The notes beneath the pieces were generated by a model that saw only the letters and a list, made by a program, of their open reading frames with translations, was not told the origin of the DNA and did not search any database. The translations under genes and the position numbers were made by a program. From positions 1,860,001 to 1,924,000 of the forward strand of contig CM074700.1 in assembly GCA_037367355.1 (NCBI GenBank): a stretch of 64,000 bases of DNA. Direction: 5' to 3'. Position 1 is the stretch's first letter. Each line of letters begins with the position of its first letter. Positions 23,212-35,292 of this stretch are shown in pieces. This stretch comes from Neoscytalidium dimidiatum (lineage: Eukaryota > Ascomycota > Dothideomycetes > Botryosphaeriales > Botryosphaeriaceae).

Positions 23212-23413
23212 GCTGCACCGGGGGGCCAATGGCGGCGCGCTGTCCGCCCGAGTCGAGCCACCCCCGTGGGATGGCCGATATGGCCGCCCTTCCGAATTAT
23301 TTACTGCTTGACAGGCACCACCACGCCCGCTGTCCGCTACCCGCTGCCCGCCGCCCTCGACCGAATGCCGCGGCTCCTTCTCCAGGCAGCCAGGGCCCCG
23401 ACACCAGTCCCCA

Positions 23414-23443
23414 TCGCCCCCGTCGCCCCCGTCGCCCCCGTCG
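23414..23443 (+). repeat. 9-bp GC-rich tandem repeat
   Basis: About three copies of a unit reading CGTCGCCCC lie in the permease upstream region. It is a simple minisatellite with no evident function. Confidence 0.7.
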
Positions 23444-26400
23444 CATCCCGTCAAATCTGGCCCGCTGTGCTGGGCCCGATGCAGCGCTGCAGCAGCAGCT
23501 CCTTGGCGTGCAAACGCGTAGTAGCTGCCGTTGTCGTGGGTTGCGCTGCGTCGCCCGCTGCATGAATCCTTCGCCGCAACGCCCGTAGCCCTTATCTCAG
23601 CCGGAGCTTCGCGGCCAAGGCTGCCCACGCCGCCCGCCCGCGCCCTTGCCTTAGCTGGCCGTTGGAGGCGATCGCGCGCCCTCCACGGCGGTGCTCTTCT
23701 CTCGGCGCCGACGCCCTACAGTGTCGTGGTCTGAGCGGGTATCCGGCAGCGTTGTGATAGCGAAGATCATGGAGATCAGGCTGCCAGTCGGCCGGCCAGT
23801 CAGCCAGTCTCTCGTGAGATCCGCAGCTGGCCCGATGTCTTGGGCGTCCTGGCTGCCTTCCATCCGTTCCTATAGAATGCCGTCGCTGCTCTCGCGCCCC
23901 CAAAACGCCGCCGTCCCAGACCGGGAGACCCTGCCGCCGAGACGGCTGCCCGCTGTGCATCTCCACGCGAGCGCTCACTCGCACCCGCGGCCACCTTCTG
24001 TGAGCGGAAGGCCCAGAATAACACCCTGTACCTGTACCCCTGCGTTAGATGCGCTTTAGCTGAGTCTCGAGTCGCAGGCTCTGTGCCAGCTTCTTGCCCG
24101 GCATCCTCTGGCTTCTGTGCATCGGCGACACGCGCGTCGACTCCTGCGGCACCACAAATCTCCGCCCAGCCACTGGCGCGGTGTTTCGCGACTCTGGCGG
24201 AGGGCTTATCCTGTATGAGGCTTTTGCACCTCCTAGTAAGCGAGGGGCACAGCTGATAACCGTTGCGACCCTGATTGGCGTACGTCCTCGAGAATTGATG
24301 GCCACGACTCCAAGTCCGGGGCTTTCCTTGGCTCCAGCTTCTTGTTTGCGATCCTTCTCCGGCCTGCCTCGTGTCGTTCACTTCCGTGCCCCGTTGTTGG
24401 CTGAAGTAAATAATTGCACGGGCATCCCGCGCTTTTTGCCGTCGGCCGGACGAGGCCGTGTTGCTATTCATCAGGAGTTCTTCACGCCAGCGATGCTGCT
24501 GGAAGTGGCACAGCAACTATTGGCCTTCTTCTTTCTCTGTGTGGCCCCGTCACTGAGTGCTTGGCCTCCGCCGGAGTCAATTTAGCATGCTGAGCAGGCG
24601 GCGGGTGGCGGATCCTGCAGACCTGCCAAACCCTCTGCTGGACAAAGAATGGCGACTAGCCACCCGTCAATACACCATTTCACTGCTTCTGTCAAGCCAG
24701 GCGGTAGACGCTATCTAGAGACATGGCCCCCCCCTTTGTCCAATGTCTGCTCTTCGAAGCGGTGAGAAACCTGCAGTCGAAGGGGCTGAAGTCGCACAGC
24801 GCTCGTTCAGATCCGGCAAGACGGCTGTAACCTTGTGGAGCCCTCGTACGGCGGCGCAGGACAAAAACACTGGGGACTGCAGCTTTCCGTCGCGATGAGA
24901 CCATCACCCGCCGTCGCTTGTTTCGGTTGGCTGGAAGCAACTTCTTCGCCGTGCGTGTATGACAGCCAGCCATCTGGGGTCTGCATCACTTCTAGCCTCT
25001 GAGGTAAGATCGAGTCCACATGCTCGTCAAGTCGGAGACGGTGCATCAGCCTCTCAGCACTCTCCGGGCGCAACAGGTGTTCTTGGGGTCTCTTGAATTA
25101 TGTCGATTCTGTCTCAAATTCCCCGCCCCTCGCGGACTTTGAGGCGCCACCGATCTAAGATCATCTTCAGGATTCCTCTGTCGCCGGTTGGAAACGTTCC
25201 ACCGCGATGCTCCTTCTTGTGGCCTAGCTTGCATCTTGTGATGCTGAGCACAGCAATCACAACGTGACTGCAGGAGCCTGACTTGGCGACTGGTGCATTG
25301 CCTGCAGCATCACCAAAACGATTTCGTATTTATCCACAGTGCAGCAGGGGGAGAGACATATCCCAGGAGTCTTCTAGAACGTCTTTCTCATTCACCCTGA
25401 AGTCTCGTGCAGCATACACACGCACTGTGCTAAACATGACGCAGCTCCTTGCCGATCAGGCTGGAGTTCGATGGAGTTCGACAAAATACTCCTACACAGC
25501 CAGCCGAATGCAAGTAGATTGGGACCTATTGCATAATGGTACTGAAACTCTCTTGGCCCTTCTCAAACCTGCTCGTTAAAAAGAGATGCTCACTTCGAAC
25601 ATTGGCCGCGTTCACAGTTATTGAGTCGCAAGTGCATTTAGGTTGTAGTCTATCAAAAGAGTCTGTCATTGGAAATACGTACATCCGGGTAACCAAAAGT
25701 CCCCCACGTTGTTCTAAACGGCTGTTCCAGATTTGCATGAACGTGCCCTTGGTTAAATGTAGCAGAGCTCTCCGCCACTGATTTAAGCTTTATTGGAGGG
25801 AGGGGAGAGGAAGAAAAGTTGAAGCCGCGTCCGGGAACCGTCGGAAAGCAGTCGGCCAGTTTGCCAAATGCGGCAAATGATCCTCCGTTTAGATCCCAAC
25901 ATGGTCAACGGAGTAAAATAAGACGGAAATACTAATACTTGAGACTATATACACCAAGGTTGTGCAGGGGATAACATGTTACTTGGCGCGTCCTACGCAT
26001 CGCAATGCTCCCCATCAGCACTTCTAAAGCGCTTGGTTGGAGCGGCGCTCAGCACACTGCTAAAAATTTACCGGTACGTATTGCAGGTGATAGTCAGCGT
26101 CGAAGAAGATTTGGACACAAATCATCCGCACCATGCTTGAGTCAAGACCTTCATAGAGAATCCTTGTCTTCACCTACAGAAGCTCAAACAAAGGCGTCAA
26201 CTCCCCGCAGAGTAATATTTGTTGGCGCTGACCGTCGGCTACGATACCCACCTATACACGCGAGCCAATCGCTTGCGTGAGAGTTCCCATTGGCGATCCG
26301 AGAAACGCTCGTGTTTGCGCAGAGATTTTAAACTGAGATAGACCCTCACCACCCATCCTTCTTCCATATCTTCTGCCGCTAGGTTATCCGCGACATTCAA

Positions 26401-27203
26401 AATCACGAGGAGAGCAAACCCACCGATCGCATTGCAAGTGAGAGGTCATCCTTTGTGCTGTCCACGTTGGTTATGGCCGCTAGGCTCCACTAGGGTGTCG
26501 AATTTGCAGCGCACGAGACAAATCAAAGGATCGTACCGAACGCGTCCGATCGGGGCACCGCGTGGAGCGAGGAAATGAACAGCAGGCCGCGTCTTAAGGG
26601 TTCTAGTATGATACAAAAGCGACCTGCCGGCAGCTGTGTGAGATCAGGGCTCTTCGAGGGCTCAGGGTTCCGTGATGCGGCGGATGATGTTGTACGATGA
26701 CCGAGTTAGGTCGTCGGAATAGTTAGCGTTGCGACCGCCGCAGCGACCGCGTCTGCGACCACCTGCGCTCACGCAATCGCGGAGGGAGGGAGGTTCACGT
26801 GGAGAGCGGGTCCTGGCCCCGCGGAGGAAACCTGCTGGCAGGAAACGATCCGTTCACAGCGCAAGCAGCGGTAATTTGGCCGGGCGACTGAACTAATGGT
26901 GACGGGATAGGAGGGAGATGCTGTGTGGGCTGGCAGAAAGGTCCGAGATCCTGCTTTCCCCAGGCGCTTTGAGGGCACAGACGAGCGCGACGGCGCAAGA
27001 TCGACTGGCCGCTTGTTTTTGCGCGTTGACAGTGCGTTTCCCTCGCCGGCTGCGTGCGCTCGCATTCTCTGGCTCTGTTTGAATCAAACAGAAACCTTGC
27101 GCCGCCTGCCACGTCTCTTACTCCGCTGCACCGCCACCAGCCACAGCACCGGTACCCAGGCTTGTGCTGGCTCTGGCTAGCTCCAGGCCGATCGCTTTCA
27201 CTC

Positions 27204-30200
27204 ATGAGCTCCATCGAGCCCGCCCATCGTGGCGTCCGCTTCACGGAGCCCGAGCATGACAAGAGCCAGCCCGTCTCTGCGCCCGACGATAACAAGACTC
27301 CAGCCGCTGCCCCTGCTGCCGTCAACATGGACGCGCCAGACCTGCCGCGCAACGACTCGTCGACCTCCGGCTCAGGCTCCTCCGGCGAGTCGGACCCAGA
27401 GCGTGCTGTCGGCGAGCGCAACGGCTCCGACGACGACATCGACGGCCAGTACCAGTTTGCCCCCGCCGTGTCGACCACTCCGCGAGATGAGGTCCCTCCT
27501 ATGGCCCAGCCCGCCGGCTATGCCTACGCTTCTCGCGCGCGAGGAGGCAGCGGCGGTGCCCCCAACGGCGTGTACGATGGTGTTCCTAACTCTCAGCTCC
27601 AACCGCCGGCCATGAACAGCGCCCGTCCACCGCGCCCTACCGCTGTCCGTACGCCGTCCAATGCATATGCTCCCCAGCGCCGTCCGCAGCAGTACTCGCT
27701 AAACAGTAACTCTGGCCGCCACCGCGCCTCTTCGACGACTCGTGGCCGCCGCAACCCAAACGCTGAGTATCGTGCGCAGGAGAGGGCGTACGTCGAACGC
27801 ATACGGCAGGATGCTCCCGACAATGACGACTTTTTCAATCCTGATTTACGCACACCAAGCTTAGGCTACAGCACCGAGGACTCGGAGACGGACGACGAGT
27901 CGCCTTCCACCACCGATTATCTCGAGAACGACCCCTACGACCAAGAAACACTTCTATATTACGGGAACGATGACCTCGAACCGTCGGTGGAGGAGCTGAA
28001 GATCCCAGAGAATAGGGAAAGATTGGAGTGGCATTCGATGCTGGCCAGCGTATTGACGGGAGATGTCGTCAAGCAGGAGAAGAAGCGCCTCATCGGTGGC
28101 GGCGAACAACAGGGCGACAACACAATTAAGAGCGAGATTTGGATGGGGGTGCGGGCAAGGTGCTGCGGACGCACTCTCCAAGCCCAGCGACGGCTCATAG
28201 ACGATGGTCGGTCAAAGGCAAAGGCCCTTATCGAGGGCATAATTGCCTTTGAGATCAAGGGTGAGGCCGAGGTCGGTCAGACGGCTGGCCAGCAGGTCAC
28301 CGACATGGTCCAGAAGATCGAGAAAATTGCTGGCCTCTATCCTACGTGGCAGGCACTGGAGCAAGCTCATCCTCGGGCAGCTTCATCGGCTTTCCGTGAG
28401 AGCTGCGACGCTGTCATCTCATGGCACAACACCACACAGCTCATCAACACGGAACTGTCCATCTTGAGGAGCTGGGTAGGCAATGACGAATTGGACTTTT
28501 CGAAGAGGAAAGACCTTATGGAACGGGACAGCCATTTGACAGATGATTCTTCCTTCATCGACCGCATCCTAAAGGAAGATGGTTTGAAGTCTCTACAGAG
28601 CAAGGATAGTCTACTGGTCGGCTTGAATAATGTCATCAACAAGGCAAAGGCCACCTTGATTGCCAATGCTACCGCTTTCCAGGACCGCCATCTTCCCCCC
28701 TACATCGAGGAACTTCTGACTCTCATCAACTTTCCGTCTCGTCTTGTCCAGGAAATTATCCGCATGCGTCTCTCGTATGCTAAAAGGATGAAAGACCCTG
28801 CTCAGCAAGGCGTCATGATGGCCGAACAGATGATATCTCAGTTCCAGATCCTCCTCAAATTGGCCATTAGAATCAAAGAATCGTACACGATCGTGTCGCA
28901 ACCTGAGCCTGGCTGGGATCCTCCGCCCTGTATTGAGGAGAACTTCGACGCTGTCGTTCTTGACGCGCTCAAATTCTACTTCAAAATGCTCAATTGGAAA
29001 CTTTCCGCAAACAAAAATACCTTCAAGGAGGCCGAAATCCTGGAACAGGAATGGGAGTTCTCTAAATCACTTGGCAAGCACCTCGAAGGCGGTGATGTGG
29101 AAGTAGCCGAACAATTCAGGTACGAAAGCTGATCACATTTCCTGTCACATCACAGCTTGCTTACCATATCGCAGCTACCTTACCCAGAAATCTCTGTCAC
29201 GCCTTACCGCACATTTCGAGAAGGAGCTGCAGAGACGTCCGGAAGAAGTTGCCGGAGCAGAAATGGACAAGCGATACAAACAGATCCTCGACTCTGTCCG
29301 TGTCCGTCAAAGAAAACTTTTCCGCTTCTCCAGGATTCTGACCACGCGGTTCGAGAACTCCACGGAGTACAACATCAGCCTGGTCCCGGAAGCGGTACAA
29401 GATCTCTTTGAAGCTCTGGAAATGAGCGGACACTTTCTTGTGGAGACACAATTGACAGAAAATAAGGGATTGTATCTAATTGCTTCCCCTGTGTTGATGA
29501 ACCGGCCGCAGGACATCCAGTCTCTCCTTGGCACTTGTTATCATACCGATGAGGTGACGGAGGATCCCACCAATCCCTACTTGTTGATCCTCAGACCGGA
29601 AGATCCTTTGCGTTGGCACGGTCCTACTCTTCAGGCCCAAGTTCGCGTACCTCACCTCGACATCAAAACTGGTCGAATGAGGCTCGTCGCAGATGGCGCG
29701 CAAGCACGGCTGGGCAACGCCAATGCTGCATTCCTGCAATCAACTAGCCTGGAGCTCACCAAGATTGTGGAGCAGAGAGCCAACTTGCCCCGAGTCAATG
29801 TTGAGCTGCAGCGCATCAAGAAGGTTGCTTACAAGCTATCGAACACCATCATGGACAGCGTCGAGATCATCCGGAGACAGACGGCCGGACTGGAGTGCCA
29901 GGAGCTGATCCAGACCTGTTTTGCCTTCGCTACGGAGTTCGGCCAGCGCTCTGTTTACTACATGGATTTCAACCGGCGGGCTTTGAATAACCTCAAACTC
30001 ACTAGGCTTGCCCTTGACTGGGTCAGCTTTATTTGTGACGATTGCGTCGCGTCTGATCGCAAGACTTTCCGATGGGCTGTGGTTGCGCTCGAATTCGCAA
30101 TGATGATGACCAGGGGTCAGAATATTCTTTCACTGAACGAAGAGGAGTATGCCAAGTTGCGTGCAAAAGTTGCTGGTTGCATGTCCCTTCTCATCTCCCA

Positions 30201-31467
30201 TTTTGACATTATGGGTGCGAGGTCTACCATGGCCGCCCAAGCTGAGAAACAACGCATCGATGCTATGCTAGGCAAGAAACAGTTGGACATTAGCCGTTTG
30301 AAGAACGACGAAGAATCTGCGGAGCTTGTCCGAGAACAATGGCTTGAGCAGTTGGCAGAGATTGACGAGATAAGAAAGCAGAAGGAAGCGGAACGACAGG
30401 CGCTCGGCCGTGTGTTGGAGGACTCGAACGAGGCCGACCGCGCCCTTACCTACCTATCATCGTCGGCAACGAACGTCACTTTGAGGTGGCAACAGGGACA
30501 GTTCATCGGTGGTGGCACCTTCGGCTCGGTATACGCGGCTATCAATCTGGATTCCAACCACTTGATGGCGGTCAAGGAAATTCGCCTTCAAGACCCTCAA
30601 CTTATTCCTACCATCGTGTCGCAGATTCGCGACGAGATGGGGGTATTGCAAATGCTGGATCACCCGAACATTGTGTCTTACTACGGAATCGAGCCGCACC
30701 GCGACAAGGTCTACATCTTCATGGAGTACTGCTCTGGTGGCTCGCTTGCTGGTCTTCTGGAGCATGGCCGCATCGAGGACGAGACCGTGATCATGGTATA
30801 CGCGCTGCAGATGCTCGAAGGCCTTGCCTATCTCCACGAAAGTAGCGTCGTGCACCGCGATATCAAACCAGAGAGTAAGTGATATCTCTCATCTAGCAAC
30901 GTACAGATTCACTAACTGCTAACAGATATTCTCCTCGACCATAACGGTGTAATAAAGTTCGTCGATTTTGGGGCGGCCAAAGTCATTGCCAAGCAGGGTA
31001 AGACTCTTGCCGCAGAACACGCTGCCACTCGCCAGGGTAGGCAGAAGTCTATGACTGGCACACCGATGTACATGTCGCCCGAAGTGATCAAGGGCGAGAC
31101 CAAGGGTCGCCTTGGCGCCGTCGACATCTGGTCTCTTGGATGTGTTATCCTCGAAATGGCCACAGGGCGGCGGCCATGGGCCAGCTTGGACAACGAGTGG
31201 GCCATCATGTACAACATTGCTCAAGGCAATCCGCCTCAGCTTCCGACCAATGACCAACTGAGCGATTCCGGAATCGACTTCCTCAAGGCATGTTTTGAGC
31301 GCGATCCGGGCAAGAGAGCCACCGCTGCAGAGTTGCTGCAGCACGAGTGGATCATGATCTTGCGCAGCCAGCTCTCCTTGGAACCGCAGACGCCGCAAAC
31401 GCCGCTCAGCGATACGTCTTCGGGATCAGGGAGTTTACATTCGTCACGCCAGAATACCATGCAGTAA
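27204..31467 (+). CDS. sskB: MAP kinase kinase kinase of the HOG pathway, Ssk2/Ssk22 type
   Basis: Exons 27204-29119, 29175-30874 and 30926-31467 give 1385 aa, close to the usual length for this family. The N-terminal 200 residues are disordered and Ser/Pro/Asn-rich. From about 215 to 1060 there is a long helical regulatory region, including ERLEWHSMLASVLTGDVVKQEKKRLIGGG, which is characteristic of Ssk2 proteins. The kinase domain spans about 1076-1350: glycine loop IGGGTFGSV, AVK lysine, HRDIKPEN catalytic loop, VDFGAAK and MSPEVIKG. The second intron splits the Asn codon of DIKPEN in phase 1. Family members are activated by the Ssk1 response regulator and phosphorylate Pbs2, leading to Hog1 activation under osmotic stress. 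An in-frame ATG at 27054 would add 50 residues of non-conserved sequence; MSSIEPAHRGVRF is preferred as the start. Confidence 0.94.
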
Positions 31468-32139
31468 CTTGTAGTTGTAATCCCCCCCTTTCTCTTCTTC
31501 ATGGGAGTACTTTCGTTCGGCATAATACGCGTGGGACCTTGGCAGGCCGTTCATTTGTGTCTTTTCCTTTTTTGTCCTCAAAAGCGAGTATAGCGGATAC
31601 CATACACTCGGAGCTTCATCTTATAGCGGGCTTTCCTTTTGCATATACAAGGGTTTGCATCAGCAAGGAGTAAACTTGGACGGATTTCAAGCGGGCGCCA
31701 GCATTGTGGTATGGAGTAGATACTGTACTGTAATTCGATGTGCACACTTGAATGGGAATGATGCTGATAGGACGCGTTTGGTGACTCAAAGAGGACTAGA
31801 TTGCGCTTGTGCAGCCACCGTTAGACGGGGAACAGCTGTCGGGCGCCGCAGGCCAAAAAAAAAAAAATTTCGGCGAGCATGGGGCCGGGTAACCAGTAGG
31901 AACGATTGCGGTAACGGAGGACCGCTTAGACCGCGGGGATGTGAAGGCGGTGAGGTCACCCAGGTCCCGCCGATCTGCGCCCGCGATAACAGTAAATTTC
32001 CAGCTTCCAGCGCCGCCCAACACCATCCTTATTCCACCTTCACCCAACTTCCCTCAGCAATTGGCGTCCGCTGTTGCATCCACCGTCACCTCTCCCCGTA
32101 TCCAGACCATCTTACAATCAGTTCCGCCACGCACCCACA
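31468..32139. other. Intergenic, upstream region of argininosuccinate synthase
   Basis: No gene is supported. It includes a 13-nt run of A at about 31857-31869 and a perfect Gcn4/CPC1-type site (listed separately). Confidence 0.5.
31782..31788 (+). promoter_or_regulatory. Gcn4/CPC1-type site TGACTCA upstream of argininosuccinate synthase
   Basis: A perfect TGACTCA palindromic core lies about 355 bp before the ATG at 32140. In fungi, amino-acid biosynthetic genes including arginine genes are induced through this element by Gcn4/CPC1/CpcA. The binding is inferred. Confidence 0.6.
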
Positions 32140-33632
32140 ATGACCAAGGGAAAGGTAACAAACAGACACGTCTTTGTCGTGGGGTTGACTCATTGCAGCT
32201 TGTGCTGATTGCTATGGCAGGTCTGCCTTGCCTACAGCGGTGGTCTGGACACCAGCTGCATTTTGGCCTATCTGCTCGAGGAGGTGAGATTCATGTTTCT
32301 TCTTGCGAAGCTATAGCTAATTGTCAATGCAGGGCTATGAGGTCGTCTGCTTCAGTGAGCTGCTTTCGTTCGGGATAAACGCCTTACAATGCTAACGCCA
32401 CCCAGTGGCCGATGTTGGTCAGGAGGAGGACTTCGAGGCTGCTAAGGCGAAGGCTAAGCAGATTGGTGCCTCTGCCTGCTACGTCGAGGATCTCCGTCGC
32501 GAGTTCGTCGAGGCCCTCTGCTTCCCCGCCATCCAGGCCAACGCCATCTACGAGAACGTCTACCTTCTCGGCACCTCTCTCGCTCGTCCCGTGATTGCCC
32601 GCGCTCAGATCGCCGTTGCCCAGAAGGAGGGCTGCTTTGCTGTTTCCCACGGCTGCACTGGCAAGGGTAACGACCAGGTTCGCTTCGAGCTCGCCTTCTA
32701 CGCTCTTCAGCCTTCCATTAAGGTCATTGCCCCGTGGCGTGACCCCGTCTTCTACAAGCGCTTCGCCGGCCGCAACGATCTGCTCGACTACGCTGCCGCC
32801 AAGGGCATTCCCGTCACCAGCACCAAATCCAAGCCCTGGTCTATGGACGAGAACCTTGCCCACTGCTCGTACGAGGCCGGCATCCTCGAGGACCCCAACA
32901 CCACTCCTCCGGAGGACATGTGGAAGCTGACCACCGACCCCACCAAGGCCCCCGAGACCCCCGAGGACTTCACCCTCTTTTTCGAGAAGGGTCTCCCCAA
33001 GAAGCTGGTTTACAAGAAGGACGGCAAGGACACCGAGGTTACCGACTCTGTTGAGCTCTTCCTTACCGCGAACGCCATTGCCAGGAAGCACGGTGTTGGC
33101 AGGATCGACATTGTCGAGAACAGGTTCATTGGTCTGAAGTCTCGTGGCTGCTACGAGACTCCTGGTCTCACCATGCTGAGGGCGGCGCACGTTGATCTCG
33201 AGGGTCTTGTCATGGACAGGGAGGTCCGCGCTCTCCGCGACCAGTTCGTCACCTTCAACTACGCCAAGGTAAAAGCGCATCCCCCCGAGCATCTTTACGG
33301 ATTTCGTGAGCTGACCGAATTTCTTTCAGATCCTGTACAACGGTCTGTACTTCTCCCCCGAGCGTGAATTCCTTGAGGACTCGATCGTTTCCTCGCAGAA
33401 GCACGTCAACGGCCAGGTCCGCTGCCGTGCGTACAAGGGCTCTTTCAGCGTCCTGGGTCGCTGGTCCGACACCGAGAAGCTGTACGACATGAGCGAGAGC
33501 AGCATGGACGAGATTGGCGACTTCGAGCCCAGCGATACCACTGGCTTCATCAGCGTCATGGCTATCCGTCTGAAGAAGTACGGTAACAAGAAGGCCGAGT
33601 CTGGCGAGGACCTTGTCAAGCCTCTAAACTAG
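32140..33632 (+). CDS. ARG1: Argininosuccinate synthase
   Basis: Exons 32140-32154, 32221-32283, 32333-32354, 32406-33268 and 33330-33632 give 421 aa, the normal length. The enzyme joins citrulline and aspartate with ATP cleavage to form argininosuccinate in arginine synthesis, normally in the fungal cytosol. The N-terminal PP-loop SGGLDTS is at residues 11-17. The second family signature GCTGKGNDQVRFE is near 116-128. Further conserved runs include RARGCYETPG-like SRGCYETPG and the C-terminal YNGLYFSPE. The first exon encodes only MTKGK, and the third exon is 22 nt, so four of the five exons are at or near the ends. A TGACTCA motif lies both upstream and in intron 1, fitting cross-pathway control. 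Confidence 0.96.
32186..32192 (+). promoter_or_regulatory. Second TGACTCA site, inside intron 1 of argininosuccinate synthase
   Basis: A second perfect Gcn4/CPC1 core lies in the 66-nt first intron (32155-32220), 46 bp after the start codon. If bound, it would act from within the transcribed region. Chance occurrence is possible. Confidence 0.35.
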
Positions 33633-33949
33633 ACTAGGCGATGCATTGGGGCGTCTTATATTTGCCATGTGATAGAACCAAAAAACAAAATCAGGATCTT
33701 CGGTGTTTTCTTCTGGTGGGATATTGTACTCTAGGAAAGTTTATGACAGAAAATGGATAATGATCAAAATACTTCAGCCACGTCGGAATGCCTTGAACCC
33801 TTTCCAAATGGCCCAAATGGTGTTTTGATTGGTGACCTGAACAAAAAATCCAGGAAACTTACCCTCTTTTTCTTTTTTTCAAATACTTCATTCCTCCTGT
33901 CTGATTTAGAGTTTGCGCGCGGTGATCTAGTACTGCACATGCTCAAGAT
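33633..33949. other. Convergent 3' flanks
   Basis: AT-rich sequence between two convergent genes, with a T-rich run near 33866-33880. It is probably the polyadenylation region for both. Confidence 0.5.
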
Positions 33950-34501
33950 CTAGAGTGCCCTTGTCGCCCACGGCGTCCACTCGGGAATCTGCAGGAACGT
34001 CGGCACCAGCCAGACAGATCCGCCCACCCAACCGCCCAACTCACCAGAGCCGTCAATGCCGATCCCAGCCTCCTCAATCACCCTCTGCAGCTCTGCCTTC
34101 TTCTCATCTGAGATGGACATGGCCCCGCTGCATGATAGCTCAATTCTTAGCCTCATCCAAGATGCGCAGGGAAAAAAAAAAAGAAAACAAAGGACAGTAT
34201 CAAAAACGTACTACACAAGACTGCAATGCGGCCGGTAGGACTGGTCGAGCCAAGCGTCCACGGCGTCCTTCCTCTCGCCTCCCTCGACGCCGTGCAGCCG
34301 GGCAACCGATGCGAGCTCCCTGACGCCGGCCCCGTCGCCCTCCTCCTGCTCCAGCTCCTCATCCTTCCGCACGCGCAGCGTCAGCTTCGTCACGAACTTC
34401 TCGCCCACGTCCAGCGCCGAGAAGCGCACGCGCACGTCGCGGGCGGCGGGCCAGGGCAGCGCGTCCAGCCAGGCCTGAGCGTCGCGCTTCTGCCGCTCTT
34501 C

Positions 34502-34533
<32 letters not shown>

Positions 34534-34937
34534 TGCTGTCGCTCGAGGCCGACGACTGCGAGAAGGCGGTCGCGGGCACGTCGGAGGTGAGCGTCACGTG
34601 CGGGACGAATTTGGGCGGGGAGTCCGCGGGGAAGCGGGCGGGGAGCGAGGAGGCGATCAGGGCGGAGAGCGTGGCGTGGATGGCGGAGTCCGCCGGGGGG
34701 ACGAGCCAGAGGGAGAAGCCTGCGGGGTGGCGGGTGGTAGCATTTGGGGAGTTGTTGACGGTGGTGGATTGTTGGGTGATCTCTGGTGACTTTGCTTGCG
34801 CGGAAAGGGGAAAACGAGGGAAGCGCGCGCGGCGCTGCAGGATGCGATGCAGGGGTGTGTGTGTGTGTGTGTTTGGATTGGGAGAAATGGTTTTGGTGCT
34901 TGGCCGAGCAGGGCTAGAAGCGAAACCTACCAGGCAT
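33950..34937 (-). CDS. CPD1: 2',3'-cyclic-nucleotide 3'-phosphodiesterase (CPDase, 2H family)
   Basis: Three exons (34937-34931, 34719-34212, 34127-33950) give 230 aa, slightly above the usual size. The rebuilt start MPGFSLWLVPPADS matches the typical N-terminus of fungal CPDases. The two catalytic motifs of the 2H phosphoesterase fold are present: PHVTLTSD (His43, Thr45) and PHCSLVY (His167, Ser169). The C-terminus has the family pattern WVGGSVWLVPTFLQIPEW-PWATRAL. The enzyme opens ADP-ribose 1'',2''-cyclic phosphate, a product of tRNA splicing, to the 1''-phosphate. A run of nine Gly (about 66-74), coded by a GCC/GGC microsatellite, is inserted between the motifs. The first exon is only 7 nt and precedes a 211-nt intron. 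Without splicing the frame stays open upstream for about 70 unrelated residues to an ATG at 35122; the spliced start is preferred. Confidence 0.87.
34504..34532 (+). repeat. (GCC)n trinucleotide repeat coding polyglycine
   Basis: About nine to ten GCC units on the plus strand read as a Gly run on the minus strand in the phosphodiesterase gene. The tract lies in a predicted surface loop between the two catalytic motifs and could vary in length between isolates. Confidence 0.85.
34854..34872 (+). repeat. (GT)n microsatellite in the phosphodiesterase first intron
   Basis: A run of about nine GT units, read as (CA)n on the gene strand, sits within the inferred 211-nt intron. Confidence 0.85.
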
Positions 34938-35292
34938 AATTGTGGAATCTGTGTGCCTTGTGTTTTGCAACGGTTTCGGGGAGTGAGGCGTATGGTTGAG
35001 GACGGGGTTGCTGGGGCTTTGATGGGTTTCGAAGCCGGGGCGTTGGACGAGGTGACGTCGGCTGTGTGGAGGGGCAACCAGCTCGCTCGCGGGGGAAGCT
35101 CATGCGCGAAAGCGCGTGCCACGCCCGGAGCGTGTGACAGGCCAAGGACGAGCAGCTTCCAGATCCCTAACGACTACATATCCTCGTCCACGGGGGAAAA
35201 AAAAAAGGGCACCACGCATCCGCGCCCCCGTCGCCTTCGCCTCTACCTTTTACTTCCGGACCCGATGCGTTGCCCGAGCGCCGGATCCAGCC

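Larger units (their letters stand above)
22728..27203. other. 4.5 kb divergent region between permease and MAPKKK genes
   Basis: The region should hold both promoters. Near the permease side are GATA-type sites (listed separately) and a 9-bp GC-rich tandem repeat at 23414-23443. Frames such as 22891-23628 (-) and 24094-24585 (+) are Arg/Pro-rich with no domain. The part around 25500-26700 is less GC-rich and shows nothing recognisable. Confidence 0.45.

Noticed and set aside
22891..23628. 245-codon minus-strand frame upstream of the ammonium permease
   Set aside because: Gly/Arg/Ala-rich and partly encoded by the 9-bp tandem repeat; it has no motif and lies in the expected promoter.
32384..33292. 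302-codon antisense frame across argininosuccinate synthase
   Set aside because: The sense strand encodes a highly conserved enzyme; strong third-position C/G bias leaves the opposite frame free of stops.
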